Notes under the pieces: generated by a model
Told to the model about the DNA's origin: nothing
Database searches by the model: none
The model's input: only the letters and a program-made list of their open reading frames with translations
Position numbers and translations under genes: made by a program
DNA from: Thermanaerovibrio velox DSM 12556
GTDB taxonomy: Bacteria; Synergistota; Synergistia; Synergistales; Synergistaceae
Direction: 5' to 3'
Assembly: GCF_000237825.1 (NCBI RefSeq)
Contig: NZ_CM001377.1
Location: 930,001-994,000 of the forward strand
Length of the DNA: 64,000 bases
Part shown: one piece after another, positions 44,255 to 53,624 of the stretch
Layout of the letters: each line of letters begins with the position of its first letter
Position numbering within the stretch: the stretch's first letter is position 1

Positions 44255-45262
44255 TTACTTAGAGCATAACACCTCGTCAAGGATGGATTCAGCTATTGAA
44301 TATGGGTCTACCTTCCTAAGCAACAGATCTTCCAGAAGCCCTTCGCTCCTTCGTTTACCCCACTCTCGCTGAATCAGAGATGACACCTCCTTGCGAAGCA
44401 CCGCCTCCACCATGGCCTCTATCCTGGAGAGCCTCCTCAATCTACCCTCCTGGCTGTTCAATACATGCTCCCTATGGGACATCACAGAGCTGACAGCATC
44501 CTCCACCCCATCGCCACGCTCCGCGCAAGTTTTAACGACAGGAGGCCTCCAATCCCCCCTAAACGATATGTCCAGCATCATCCTTATGTCCGCAACCACT
44601 TTGTCTGCCCCGTCCCTATCGGCCTTGTTCACCACGAAGACATCAGCTATCTCCATTATCCCGGCCTTCATGATCTGAACATCATCACCCATCCCCGGCA
44701 CCAGGACGAGGCAAACCGTATCCGCTAACTTTACTATGTCCACCTCTGACTGCCCAACTCCTACGGTCTCTATTATCACCACATCTTTGCCGCAGGCGTC
44801 TAAAATCAAAGCAGCTTCTCCGGTTGTTCCGCTAACCCCCCCAAGAGACCCACGACTTCCCATGCTCCTGATAAAAACCCGGCTGTCCACCGCATGATTC
44901 TGCATCCTAAGCCTGTCTCCCAATATGGCCCCTCCGGAAAAAGGGCTTGATGGATCAACCGCTATGACACCAACGCTCCTACCCATATCAAGGAAACGAT
45001 GGATCATCTTGTCCACCAAGGTGCTCTTACCCGCCCCAGGGCTTCCCGTTACCCCTATGATATGAGCACGTCCAGTCCTGGGATATATGCTCCTCATTAT
45101 CCCATCCGCAAGAGGAGATTCGCTCTCCACCAAACTTATAAGCCTGGCTATAGCCCTGTGATCCCCGGAAAGTGCTCTATTTACCAGCCTATCCAATTGC
45201 AACGCCCCTCTTCCCCTACCAGGGTTACGATTCTGTCCCCATGATATAACATCTTCGACCAC
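44255..45262 (-). CDS. meaB: MeaB/ArgK-type G3E GTPase
   Basis: This 335-residue GTPase has Walker A GSPGAGKST (residues 73-81), the switch segments GTTGEAALILDACG and IIETVGVGQSEVDIV, and the base-specificity NKADRDGAD. MeaB proteins chaperone cofactor loading of B12-dependent acyl-CoA mutases such as methylmalonyl-CoA mutase. No mutase gene is in the window, so its client is unknown. The start is GTG at 45262. It ends the operon that begins with the two small membrane proteins at 47.5 kb. Confidence 0.93.
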   Translation of the reverse strand: MVEDVISWGQNRNPGRGRGALQLDRLVNRALSGDHRAIARLISLVESESPLADGIMRSIYPRTGRAHIIGVTGSPGAGKSTLVDKMIHRFLDMGRSVGVIAVDPSSPFSGGAILGDRLRMQNHAVDSRVFIRSMGSRGSLGGVSGTTGEAALILDACGKDVVIIETVGVGQSEVDIVKLADTVCLVLVPGMGDDVQIMKAGIMEIADVFVVNKADRDGADKVVADIRMMLDISFRGDWRPPVVKTCAERGDGVEDAVSSVMSHREHVLNSQEGRLRRLSRIEAMVEAVLRKEVSSLIQREWGKRRSEGLLEDLLLRKVDPYSIAESILDEVLCSK

Positions 45263-45299
45263 ATGGCCGCATTAGCGCCGAAAACAATTTTTTCAAGAA

Positions 45300-47120
45300 T
45301 TATCTAAAAACCCCTGGCCAAAACGGCAACCAATCTCTGAAGCTATATGCCTCTGCATCAACGAAGATGGAGACTAGGGCATCGGATACATTGCCAAGCG
45401 GTACATCCACCTTAGACAAAGGCATGCGGAAGGTCCACTGAACACCTTTGATTGGTACTATGGATAGAGCTCCTCCGTTGTAGAGGTATCCCCCAGTGAG
45501 GCGCCTTGCCATATCCAGCTTCACCGAAGGAGAGGCCCCGTCGGAAATTAAATCTAATCTTATGCCGTTTATAAGACAAAATGCCAACAACCGCTCTAAC
45601 GCGGTATCGTCCAGCTTAACACCAGAGCTTACAACTAAAACCTCGGGCAAACCGGACCCTTTCTCTGCGAACAATTTAATCTTTTCCCATACGGACTTCG
45701 CTCCCCCAGTGCTACTAGTCAAAACCAGGCTCTCGGGCGTGTCATCAAAGTAGCCTTCGGATGAAACAGATATCATGGCCAACTTGTTCTGCCAAACCCC
45801 TCTAGAAACGGGGCTAATTCGTCCCAAGTAAGAGCTAAGAAAGGGTGGTAGTTTAGCGACCATAGTAAGCTGATATAAATCTATCTCCTCTATTTTCATG
45901 CTCCGAACGCCCAGTAAACCAATCATGGGGACCCCAGGACGTAAGACTCCCCACATGGGAAGCCTTCCCCCCTGATCAATAAGGATTAACCCACTCTCGT
46001 ATAGACATATTGACCAAGGATCTCTTAACCCGCGTTGCATCGCCTCAAGGGTTACCGAGGAGTAAGTGACAGGGCCAGTTTTGAAAAGGGTCCCCCCCTC
46101 TGCAACGATAAAAAGCCCCCCCTCATGATTCCAAATAACATCCCTGACCGATGGAACCCTTATGGAAGCAACCTCTTTAAATGAGCTGCCATACTCCCAA
46201 TCCAGTACGTACACCAACCCCCTGCCCCTGTCGGCAACTGCAAACCTTTTACCCATTACATCTACCGCTACAATCTCTGGAAGCTTATTCTCCTTCAGCG
46301 GCGGATGCCAAGTGCTTAGGATCCTGCCGTCTATAGAAACTATTGCCAGCCTTCCGTTCATCTGATCCCCAATCAAAAACACTCCATCTTGAATGACTGC
46401 CGCATCGGATATTCGTCCGGAATATTTTAAAAAAGGTCTCACGGAAATTTCCTTGCTGTATTGGCCCTCTTCCACTCGGAATGACTCACCGTTCGAACAG
46501 AATACTACCCAATGTAGGTAATCCAGAGGTACCACAACTGAAGGGGATTTAAACCTAAGGCTGGCAACGTTCCTACCGTTAGCATACACATGTACTCGGT
46601 CCCCAAGCGAATCCACAAAGAACACTTTATCCCCCATGGAACTTACCTTGCCAGCTCCCCCCATGCCACGGAGAAAAAGGGGATCTAAACGTCCAAAAAG
46701 CCCCTGCCCTCTTGCGTCCAAAAGCCCCACTTGAACACTGGAGGCAGACGGGTTCAAAGAATTCCTTAAAGCCTCTTCCTCCTGCCACATTCCCTTCAGC
46801 AGTGCCCTTCCCCTGTAATCGGTACGCCTAACCTCCAGGTAGTACCGCATGGACCTCTCAGCTTCTTTAAGATCCCCCATTCTCCTCTGAATAATTGACC
46901 GAAGGAAGTAGGCATCCACCATGTAAGTGTCCTTCTTTAGAGCCCCTTGAATGTTGGAAAGGGCGCTCCAGTACCTGCCGCTTAAAAGATCCCTATAAGC
47001 CATGACGAACAGAGCCTCCGCCGCCCGCCTATCTGCCTTCGGCATCTCCTGACCCATGGATGGATATTTAGAAAACAGCATCAAGAGAGAAACGCAAAGA
47101 AGAATTTTAAAAACTCTCAT
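45300..47120 (-). CDS. Secreted TPR and beta-propeller-like protein
   Basis: I do not recognise a named family for this 606-residue protein. It starts with a signal peptide (FKILLCVSLLMLFSKYPSMG). A TPR-like helical region at about 30-105 (AMAYRDLLSGRYWSAL-type repeats) follows. From about 150 to 420 a series of short repeats resembles an NHL/WD-type propeller (VFFVDSLGDRVHVY, GVFLIGDQMNGRLAIVS, RFAVADRGRGLVYVLD). The C-terminal ~150 residues have a different, alpha/beta character (LPEVLVVSSGVKLDDTALERLL). The ATG overlaps the stop of the small membrane gene upstream. A periplasmic scaffold or sensor is possible. Confidence 0.75.
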   Translation of the reverse strand: MRVFKILLCVSLLMLFSKYPSMGQEMPKADRRAAEALFVMAYRDLLSGRYWSALSNIQGALKKDTYMVDAYFLRSIIQRRMGDLKEAERSMRYYLEVRRTDYRGRALLKGMWQEEEALRNSLNPSASSVQVGLLDARGQGLFGRLDPLFLRGMGGAGKVSSMGDKVFFVDSLGDRVHVYANGRNVASLRFKSPSVVVPLDYLHWVVFCSNGESFRVEEGQYSKEISVRPFLKYSGRISDAAVIQDGVFLIGDQMNGRLAIVSIDGRILSTWHPPLKENKLPEIVAVDVMGKRFAVADRGRGLVYVLDWEYGSSFKEVASIRVPSVRDVIWNHEGGLFIVAEGGTLFKTGPVTYSSVTLEAMQRGLRDPWSICLYESGLILIDQGGRLPMWGVLRPGVPMIGLLGVRSMKIEEIDLYQLTMVAKLPPFLSSYLGRISPVSRGVWQNKLAMISVSSEGYFDDTPESLVLTSSTGGAKSVWEKIKLFAEKGSGLPEVLVVSSGVKLDDTALERLLAFCLINGIRLDLISDGASPSVKLDMARRLTGGYLYNGGALSIVPIKGVQWTFRMPLSKVDVPLGNVSDALVSIFVDAEAYSFRDWLPFWPGVFR

Positions 47121-47344
47121 CGCAATATCTCCTTCCCTAGGAAGGAATAAAATGTAAGGGTTACAGCCCCCGCAAGCAGAAATCCCAATAGCATCCTAAG
47201 GTAAAACAGCATACCAGGGCCACCGGGCCAACGCCCTCTGTATATGTTCATAACAGCCCTGGCAACCAAAAGCGCAGCGATAAAAAAAAGCAACCCTAAA
47301 AGAGCCTGGAGGTTGATAATGCTAATTCCAAGCACAGAGGACAT
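47117..47344 (-). CDS. Small two-span membrane protein
   Basis: This 75-residue protein has two hydrophobic helices (LQALLGLLFFIAALLVA and FYLRMLLGFLLAGAVTLTFYSFL) joined by a basic loop (RGRWPGGPG), and no family I recognise. The frame reaches TTG 47374 inside the previous gene, but ATG 47344 follows AAGGGGTG by eight bases and is preferred. It overlaps the start of the secreted TPR protein by four bases, so the three genes from 47559 to 45300 appear to be translated as a set. Confidence 0.65.
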   Translation of the reverse strand: MSSVLGISIINLQALLGLLFFIAALLVARAVMNIYRGRWPGGPGMLFYLRMLLGFLLAGAVTLTFYSFLGKEILR

Positions 47345-47358
47345 CTCTACAGCACCCC

Positions 47359-47559
47359 TTACTCTTTGAACCAATGAACCGCCTTAGTATGTTTCTCGTA
47401 AATGAGCCTTAGTATTACGTTGTCCCTGAATATCTTAGGGGGCACGGTGGCAACCGCAGCCCACATCACTAATATGGCAGCTCCAAGTGAAATTATAAAA
47501 ACCAGCAGCACCTGTTTTAATAACGACTCCTTCTTTTTCCTTATCATCCGCAAGGGCAT
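47359..47559 (-). CDS. Small single-span membrane protein
   Basis: This 66-residue protein has a basic N-terminus (MPLRMIRKKKESLLK), one membrane span (VLLVFIISLGAAILVMWAAVA) and a charged C-terminal tail. The charge pattern predicts the N-terminus inside and the tail outside the membrane. No family is recognised. ATG 47559 lies seven bases after AGGGGGGA, and an extended -10 promoter is about 30 bases upstream. It opens the operon of the secreted TPR/propeller gene and meaB. Confidence 0.62.
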   Translation of the reverse strand: MPLRMIRKKKESLLKQVLLVFIISLGAAILVMWAAVATVPPKIFRDNVILRLIYEKHTKAVHWFKE

Positions 47560-47585
47560 GGTAACAATCCCCCCCTATATGGTCC

Positions 47586-47594
47586 ATAATACCA
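47586..47594 (-). promoter_or_regulatory. Extended -10 promoter for the small membrane protein operon
   Basis: On the minus strand TGGTATTAT matches TGN plus a -10 box. Transcription would start near 47579, about 20 bases before the ATG at 47559. No good -35 is seen; the preceding sequence is the T-run of the upstream terminator. Confidence 0.45.
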
Positions 47595-47603
47595 GTTCGA
47601 CCT

Positions 47604-47643
47604 AAAATAAAAAAACTGGAGGGCCCCACCACTAGCCCCCCAG
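47604..47643 (-). terminator. Terminator downstream of the Gfo/Idh gene
   Basis: On the minus strand CTGGGGGGC pairs with GCCCTCCAG (nine pairs, one wobble) around a ten-base loop, followed by TTTTTTTATTTT. It lies about 88 bases after the oxidoreductase stop. The gap 47644-47730 holds nothing else I can recognise. Confidence 0.9.
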
Positions 47644-47730
47644 CTCTAGCATGTATCCCCCTGCAAGTAACTTAACCCCTATACGTTTCTTGCCAGGCCC
47701 CCCGAACCAAACGCTCCGCCAAGGGGTTGT

Positions 47731-48705
47731 TTAGACGGCCACAGAAGACCCGATGGAACTATCACCCCATATCTGCCTTAAAACCCTCACGCAGACCTCA
47801 AGGGCCCTCTTTCCATCCCTTATCCCAACTAAGGGCTGACGGCCCTCACGAATACAATCAAGGAAGTGCTGAAGCTCCATCTTCAGGGGTTCCTTCTTGG
47901 GATAAACCGGGTGCTCCACCACCTCCACAAGGCCGGATCCGCTTTTTAGACAACGGTTAATGGAAACGTCCTGAGACTCAAAGTCAACCACAATGTACCT
48001 CTCTCTCTCCATTATGTCCATCTGCCTTATCCTCTTCTCAGAAACCCTGCTAACCAAAACATGGGCAATAGTACCATTTTTGAAAGTTATCTGGGCACAC
48101 GCGATGTCCTCATGATCGGACTTTACCTTAGCGCCAGTTGCAGATATTTTTTCTATCTCTGAATTAACCATGGATAGGATTATATCTATATCATGGATCA
48201 TCAGATCTAGCACAACTCCCACGTCACTTATCCTAGGAGAAAAAGGCCCCATCCGACGTGTTTGTATGAACAACGGCTCTTCGACCATGCTGCGAACGTA
48301 CTGAACCGCGCTATTAAACCTTTCAACGTGCCCAACCTGAAGCACCAGATCCATATCAGCAGCCAACCGGAGAAGCCCTTCCGCTTCCTCTAACTTGGTG
48401 GTGACGGGTTTTTCCACCAAAACATGGATGCCTCGCTTAAGGGCCTCCGAAGCCACCTGATAATGCAAGCTCGTGGGAACTGCCACGCTAATAGCATCCG
48501 GTTTGACCTGGTCCAGGAACATACGAAAATCGGTGAAAGACGGAACCCCCATGGTATCACCCACATAGTGAGCCCTATCCTCGTTGGAGTCTACAACCCC
48601 AACCAGATCAGCCCCCAGTATCTCAGAGTAGAGCCTGGCGTGATGATAGCCCAAGTGTCCAACCCCTATAACTCCAACCCTTAAAGAAGAAGCCAACCTA
48701 ATCAC
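47731..48705 (-). CDS. Gfo/Idh/MocA-family oxidoreductase
   Basis: This 324-residue NAD(P)-dependent dehydrogenase has the Rossmann motif VGVIGVGHLGYHHARLY in its first 25 residues, the conserved LVEKPVTT (Lys for catalysis) and a C-terminal alpha/beta domain with DLMIHDIDIILS. Family members oxidise sugars, inositols or UDP-sugars; the substrate here is unknown. The frame starts with GTG 48705, but TTG 48696 is better spaced from AAGGGAG. It is followed by a strong terminator and lies 146 bases from pgeF. Confidence 0.85.
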   Translation of the reverse strand: MIRLASSLRVGVIGVGHLGYHHARLYSEILGADLVGVVDSNEDRAHYVGDTMGVPSFTDFRMFLDQVKPDAISVAVPTSLHYQVASEALKRGIHVLVEKPVTTKLEEAEGLLRLAADMDLVLQVGHVERFNSAVQYVRSMVEEPLFIQTRRMGPFSPRISDVGVVLDLMIHDIDIILSMVNSEIEKISATGAKVKSDHEDIACAQITFKNGTIAHVLVSRVSEKRIRQMDIMERERYIVVDFESQDVSINRCLKSGSGLVEVVEHPVYPKKEPLKMELQHFLDCIREGRQPLVGIRDGKRALEVCVRVLRQIWGDSSIGSSVAV

Positions 48706-48851
48706 TCCCTTAGCGAAAAGAGACCTATCACCAGTAGAATCAATTTAGCTTGCCATGCCTCGACAAGCCAGCATCTATAGATATTCTCACCACAACCACA
48801 CTCCAAGTGGCCTTTAAGAGGAAGTGGATAGAGGCAAAAATCCTCATTAAA

Positions 48852-49604
48852 CTAAAAAATGTTTGGCGGATCCCCCAGGCCAAACAAAAGGATCATCCTT
48901 TCCGGAGCAGCATCCCTCCTGTAGGACTTAAGAGCTGGATCCTCCAACGTACAGCTGGGGTCTATCAGGATGTTCGATATATCCATCTTGGAAGACAGCT
49001 GGTGTGCCACTATCTTCTTAAGATCAAAGAAAACCGCATCACCCTCAATACGTCGATACTCTGGGGGGATAGAAACCATGCCTGCCCTAGTGATAGGGTC
49101 ATCCAAACGTCTGCAATAGCACTTACCACATGCAGATGGTCCTATCCAACCCACAACATCTTCCCAAACGGGGGCAAATACCTCATCCACATTGATCAGT
49201 GCCTCGTAACATATGTTAGCCACAGTGCCCGCATATCCAGAATGTAAGCCTGCTACCCAATCTGCCTCAGGATGGCCAAAGATGACCGGGACGCAATCCG
49301 CAAACCTCAACATACCTACCACTCCGGATTCCCTGATTACTAGGCCATCCGCCTCTGGTCTGCAGGGGAAAAATGGCAGCTCTTTCATAATCACCCTAGA
49401 ACCATGTACCTGAACCGGTACCACCATATTCGAAGGAGAAATACCTATAAGCCGCGCAGCTTCCATAACTGCCTTGACCTGATCAGCCCCCGCTTGCACC
49501 GAAGGACCATCAATCACGAACAAACCCCACCATTTGGAGCTACCTCTCGGAGTTATTACAAGAAGGGTGTGTTCCTTAGATGCTATCCTTTCGCAGTTAA
49601 TCAT
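48852..49604 (-). CDS. pgeF: Laccase-domain protein, peptidoglycan editing factor PgeF-like
   Basis: This 250-residue YlmD/YfiH-family protein has the zinc/copper-site motifs VPVQVHG, FADCVPV, LHSGYAGT (usually HAGWRG) and a C-terminal DPSCT plus SYRRDAAPER segment. E. coli PgeF corrects amino-acid misincorporation in muropeptides; purine nucleoside phosphorylase activity is reported for relatives. The altered HSGYAGT motif is a difference from the usual consensus, but the metal-type His is kept. Its ATG overlaps the folC stop. Confidence 0.86.
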   Translation of the reverse strand: MINCERIASKEHTLLVITPRGSSKWWGLFVIDGPSVQAGADQVKAVMEAARLIGISPSNMVVPVQVHGSRVIMKELPFFPCRPEADGLVIRESGVVGMLRFADCVPVIFGHPEADWVAGLHSGYAGTVANICYEALINVDEVFAPVWEDVVGWIGPSACGKCYCRRLDDPITRAGMVSIPPEYRRIEGDAVFFDLKKIVAHQLSSKMDISNILIDPSCTLEDPALKSYRRDAAPERMILLFGLGDPPNIF

Positions 49605-50914
49605 GGTTTCCTCTTGAGCCTATTTCTAACATATCCGACCAAGAATAGGCTTCCACATACCACCGTCATCGGCGAATCTTCAGTTGCCATTTCAAGTGCC
49701 ACCACGGGATCATCGCTAAAACCACCTAACGGCAAACCCATATGGACAGCTTCGTTGAAAAGCCTTTCCGCCTTAGCGGACCTCTCGGAACCTGGTACTT
49801 GGGTAAAGAAAAACCTGCGGGCTACGCCCCTTAGGCCCTCTAAGATGCCAGATATATCCTTATCCCCCATGGCAGCGAATACCAAGGAGCATTTGCCCGC
49901 AAAGCCAAGGGCCTCCAGGCTGTCCGCCAAGGCTTTAGCACCATGAGGATTGTGAGCCCCATCAAGGACTATCCCCCGGCCATCCTCAAGGGAGATCCAT
50001 TCCATCCTACCGGGCCAGCGGACATCCCTCAGGCCCGACCTAATATGATCCTCAGACAGCGGGAATTGATCATCGATAGACTCAAGGGCCATCAAGGCCA
50101 AAGATGCATTAGCAGGCTGGTGAACCCCGGTCAGCGAAAAGGAGAAACTCCTAGTCTCCCCATTTCTAACCCTTAAAAATTCCACCCCACTAAGGGATAT
50201 ATCGGTCATCTCAACCCTGCATTCTTTAGAGTGAACCAATGGGACCGCAGAAACATCCGTGCAGCGACGGATAAACAACGTCTCCAACTCTTCATCGCCA
50301 CCGGCAAATACAGTAGGCCTATGTGGTCTTATCACGGCCATTTTCTCCCTGGCTATGCTGTACAAACTATGGCCAAGGAACTCCGCGTGATCCATTCCTA
50401 TCGGAGTACAAACCACACATCTGACATCCCCCAGCATGTTGGTGGCATCCAACCTGCCCCCCATCCCAGCCTCCACAACCGCAACATCCACACGGGCATC
50501 CGCAAAATCCATAAAAGCTAACGCGGTAACCAGCTCAAAATAAGAAGGCCTGTCCGCTAATAACCTCGAATCAGAAGTGATCAGCTCCTCAATTCTCTCA
50601 AGCATCCCCAGCCACCTTAACGGATCCGCTAGCTCATCTCCAATCCGCGACCTCTCTGCGGGGCTCTCCAGATGAGGGCTGGTATACAATCCCACCTTGT
50701 ACCCCCCGGCCTTTAGACAAGAGAACATCGACGAGCACGTAGATCCCTTGCCGTTGGTTCCCACCACAAGAACCGATGGGAACTTGCGCTGGGGGTTATC
50801 CAAAAGGGCTAGGAGCCTAGCTAACCGGGCTAGCCCAGGCCTTATACCCGGGCTAGCCAGCTCCATGATCTTAGATTCAACTTGTGTCCAGAGGTCATCC
50901 ATTATTTTTAGCAA
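49601..50914 (-). CDS. folC: Folylpolyglutamate synthase / dihydrofolate synthase
   Basis: This 437-residue Mur-ligase-type enzyme adds glutamates to folates and may join glutamate to dihydropteroate. It has the ATP-binding VVGTNGKGST, YTSPHLESPAERSRIGDE, the VEAGMGGRLDATNM region, and VLDGAHNPHGAKALADSLE. It would retain the folates used by FtcD and FchA. The start is uncertain: TTG 50914 overlaps valS, and ATG 50902 is also possible. It is tightly packed between valS and pgeF. Confidence 0.94.
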   Translation of the reverse strand: MLKIMDDLWTQVESKIMELASPGIRPGLARLARLLALLDNPQRKFPSVLVVGTNGKGSTCSSMFSCLKAGGYKVGLYTSPHLESPAERSRIGDELADPLRWLGMLERIEELITSDSRLLADRPSYFELVTALAFMDFADARVDVAVVEAGMGGRLDATNMLGDVRCVVCTPIGMDHAEFLGHSLYSIAREKMAVIRPHRPTVFAGGDEELETLFIRRCTDVSAVPLVHSKECRVEMTDISLSGVEFLRVRNGETRSFSFSLTGVHQPANASLALMALESIDDQFPLSEDHIRSGLRDVRWPGRMEWISLEDGRGIVLDGAHNPHGAKALADSLEALGFAGKCSLVFAAMGDKDISGILEGLRGVARRFFFTQVPGSERSAKAERLFNEAVHMGLPLGGFSDDPVVALEMATEDSPMTVVCGSLFLVGYVRNRLKRKP

Positions 50915-53577
50915 CTTAAACTTCTTATGTTCTCCCGGATCCTCTCAAGCCTCGCCGTTCTTTCCGCCAAGGCACCGCGCTCCTTCTCCACCACTTCAGA
51001 GGGTGCTCTTTCAACAAACGACTTGTTGGACAACTTGGCAGAGATCCTCTCTATATCCGCCAGGACCTTCTTCTCCTCCTCCGAAAGGCGCTTTATCTCC
51101 CCCTCTATATCCCATAACCCCTCCACTGGCAGGAAAACATCCACCTGGGGCAGCACACAAGCTAAGGATTTAGACGGAGATGGAGCGTCCATCCCATGGA
51201 ACTCCAGCCTCTCGCACTTCGCCATCAGGCATATCAGATCTTGGTTCTCCATGATGAGATCCTTTATCCCCTGTTCCCTGGGGCGGATAACGAAGTGCTC
51301 AAGCAACCTCTGGGGCGGCACGGAGGCCTCGGCCCTCAAGTTCCTCATCCCTCTTATGAGCTCCTGCATACTCCCCATGGAGACATCAAGGTTTTCAGCT
51401 TCAAACGCTTCACCAAAATCACCAGAAGGCCATCCGGCGGACATTATAAGCGATTTGCCAAATGGGAAGTGATGCCATATCTCCTCTGTAACGAATGGGA
51501 TGAAAGGATGCATCATCCTTAGAAGATCCCTGAATAGGATCAACAGCACCCTTTGTGTTGACACCTTCCTGTCCTCTCCCTCATCCCCACGAAGAGCTGG
51601 CTTTGCCAGTTCCAGATACCAGTCACAGACTTCAGACCAGGTAAAATCATAAAGAAGCCTTGCGGACTCACCAAAGTAGTACCCGTCAAGGAGCCTTCCC
51701 ATCTCCGATGCTACCGTCTTTAGACGATGCATAATCCACCTGTCGTGAAGCCTGAGATACTTAGGATCTGGAAGCTGCACATCACCATCACCAAAGGCGT
51801 CTTCTCCTAGGTTCATAAGGGCAAAACGGCTGGCATTCCAAATCTTATTCAAGAAGAACCGATAAGTTTCTATCCTGTTCGAGGAAAGGCATATATCCCT
51901 CCCTTGAACCGTCAGGGCAGCTAAAGTCATCCTAAGCGCATCCGCCCCGTACTTTTCTATTATGTCCAAGGGATCTATCACGTTGCCCTTGGATTTGCTC
52001 ATCTTCTGCCCCTTCTCATCCCTAACCAGGGCATGAATGTAAACATCTCGGAACGGCACCTGGTCCATAAACTCCAGGCCCATCATTATCATCCTAGCCA
52101 CCCAGAAGAAGATTATGTCAAAACCGGTAACGAGAAGACTGGTGGGATAGAACGATTCAAGCTCCTTGGTCCTCTCCGGCCATCCCATAGTGGAAAATGG
52201 CCAAAGGGCACTGGAAAACCACGTATCCAAGACGTCCTCATCCTGCCTTATATCCGAGGACCCACACTTCGGGCAGGAGGATGGATCGGTCTCGTCCACT
52301 ATTACCTCACCGCACGAGCAGTACCACGCGGGGATGCGATGCCCCCACCATAGCTGGCGAGAGATGCACCAATCTCTTATGTTCTCCATCCACTGGTAAT
52401 ATATGTTCAGCCAATTTTCTGGAACCCACTTTATCTGCCCCTCTTTTACCGCTTTAACCCCCGCTTCGGCTAAGGGCTTAGCCCTCACAAACCACTGCTC
52501 GGAGAGATAAGGCTCCACCACCGTCTGACATCTGTAACAGTGCCCTATGGAATGACGGTGATCCACAACAGCCACAAGCTCTCCGGATTCCTCAAGGGCC
52601 TTGACTATTCGCTCCCTTGCCTCAAAACGATCCATGCCAGCGAAGGAAAGGGCTTCATCCGTCATCACCCCTTCATCATCTATGACCTGAATTGCCTCAA
52701 GGCCGTGTCTTTGCCCCACCAAGAAGTCGTTGTGGTCATGGGCAGGGGTTATCTTGACGCATCCGGTTCCGAACTCGGGATCCACCATGTTATCCTCTAT
52801 GACCGGTATTACCCTACCAACAATCGGGACTATTACCTTGCGTCCGATAAAAGGCCTGTTCCTCTCATCCCTTGGGTGTACCGCGATGGCCACATCACCA
52901 AGGATGGTCTCGGGCCTGGTGGTCATAACGTGTAACGCTCCGTCTCCATCAGCAAAGCGGTAGGCCACTTTGTAAAGCTTACCATCCTTTTCCTCGTGTT
53001 CCACCTCAAGATCCGAAAGAGCGGTCCTGCAACGGGGACACCAATTTATAAGGTATTTGCCACGATAAATAAGGTCTTTGCGATAAAGCTCCACAAACAC
53101 CTTTCTAACTGCTCGAGAGAGCCCCTCGTCCATGGTAAACCTCTCTCTAGACCAATCACAGGATGCCCCCAGCTTCTTAAGCTGGCTTATTATCCTGCTA
53201 CCATACTGCTCCTTCCATTCCCAAACCTTCTCAACAAATCTTTCCCTGCCCAGGTCCTTACGAGATATCCCTTTAGAAGACAAATGCCTTTCCACCACGT
53301 TCTGGGTGGCTATACCAGCATGGTCAGTACCAGGCAACCACAACACTTCATATCCCTTCATCCTCTTGTAACGGCAAACGATGTCCTGAAGGGTGTTGTT
53401 AAGGGCATGACCCATGTGCAGCGAACCAGTCACGTTGGGAGGGGGAATAACTATGCTGAACTTGGGTTTCTTGGAGTCTGGGTCCGCCTTAAAAACATCG
53501 TTCTCAAGCCAAATCCCATACCACTTGTCCTCTATAGGAACCGGATCGTAGCTTTTCCCCAACGCAACTTCTCGCAT
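50908..53577 (-). CDS. valS: Valyl-tRNA synthetase
   Basis: This 889-residue class I synthetase charges tRNA-Val. The HIGH-type motif is LHMGHALNNTLQD near residue 50 and KMSKSKGNVIDPLD is near residue 530. An editing domain (MTTRPETILGDVA), a zinc ribbon (CSCGE and CPKCGSSD), and a C-terminal coiled coil typical of ValS are present. No T-box or other long leader fits in the 47 bases upstream. A tRNA-Val gene lies elsewhere in the window at 60169-60243, not adjacent. Confidence 0.97.
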   Translation of the reverse strand: MREVALGKSYDPVPIEDKWYGIWLENDVFKADPDSKKPKFSIVIPPPNVTGSLHMGHALNNTLQDIVCRYKRMKGYEVLWLPGTDHAGIATQNVVERHLSSKGISRKDLGRERFVEKVWEWKEQYGSRIISQLKKLGASCDWSRERFTMDEGLSRAVRKVFVELYRKDLIYRGKYLINWCPRCRTALSDLEVEHEEKDGKLYKVAYRFADGDGALHVMTTRPETILGDVAIAVHPRDERNRPFIGRKVIVPIVGRVIPVIEDNMVDPEFGTGCVKITPAHDHNDFLVGQRHGLEAIQVIDDEGVMTDEALSFAGMDRFEARERIVKALEESGELVAVVDHRHSIGHCYRCQTVVEPYLSEQWFVRAKPLAEAGVKAVKEGQIKWVPENWLNIYYQWMENIRDWCISRQLWWGHRIPAWYCSCGEVIVDETDPSSCPKCGSSDIRQDEDVLDTWFSSALWPFSTMGWPERTKELESFYPTSLLVTGFDIIFFWVARMIMMGLEFMDQVPFRDVYIHALVRDEKGQKMSKSKGNVIDPLDIIEKYGADALRMTLAALTVQGRDICLSSNRIETYRFFLNKIWNASRFALMNLGEDAFGDGDVQLPDPKYLRLHDRWIMHRLKTVASEMGRLLDGYYFGESARLLYDFTWSEVCDWYLELAKPALRGDEGEDRKVSTQRVLLILFRDLLRMMHPFIPFVTEEIWHHFPFGKSLIMSAGWPSGDFGEAFEAENLDVSMGSMQELIRGMRNLRAEASVPPQRLLEHFVIRPREQGIKDLIMENQDLICLMAKCERLEFHGMDAPSPSKSLACVLPQVDVFLPVEGLWDIEGEIKRLSEEEKKVLADIERISAKLSNKSFVERAPSEVVEKERGALAERTARLERIRENIRSLSC

Positions 53578-53624
53578 CAGAACGCCTCCCCCTTACGCAT
53601 TAAGAGCTATGTTCCTCTTAGGCT

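Noticed and set aside
53578-53624. A possible T-box or attenuator in front of valS.
   Set aside because: The gap is only 47 bases, with a small TAAGAG/CTCTTA hairpin and no terminator, which is too short for a T-box.
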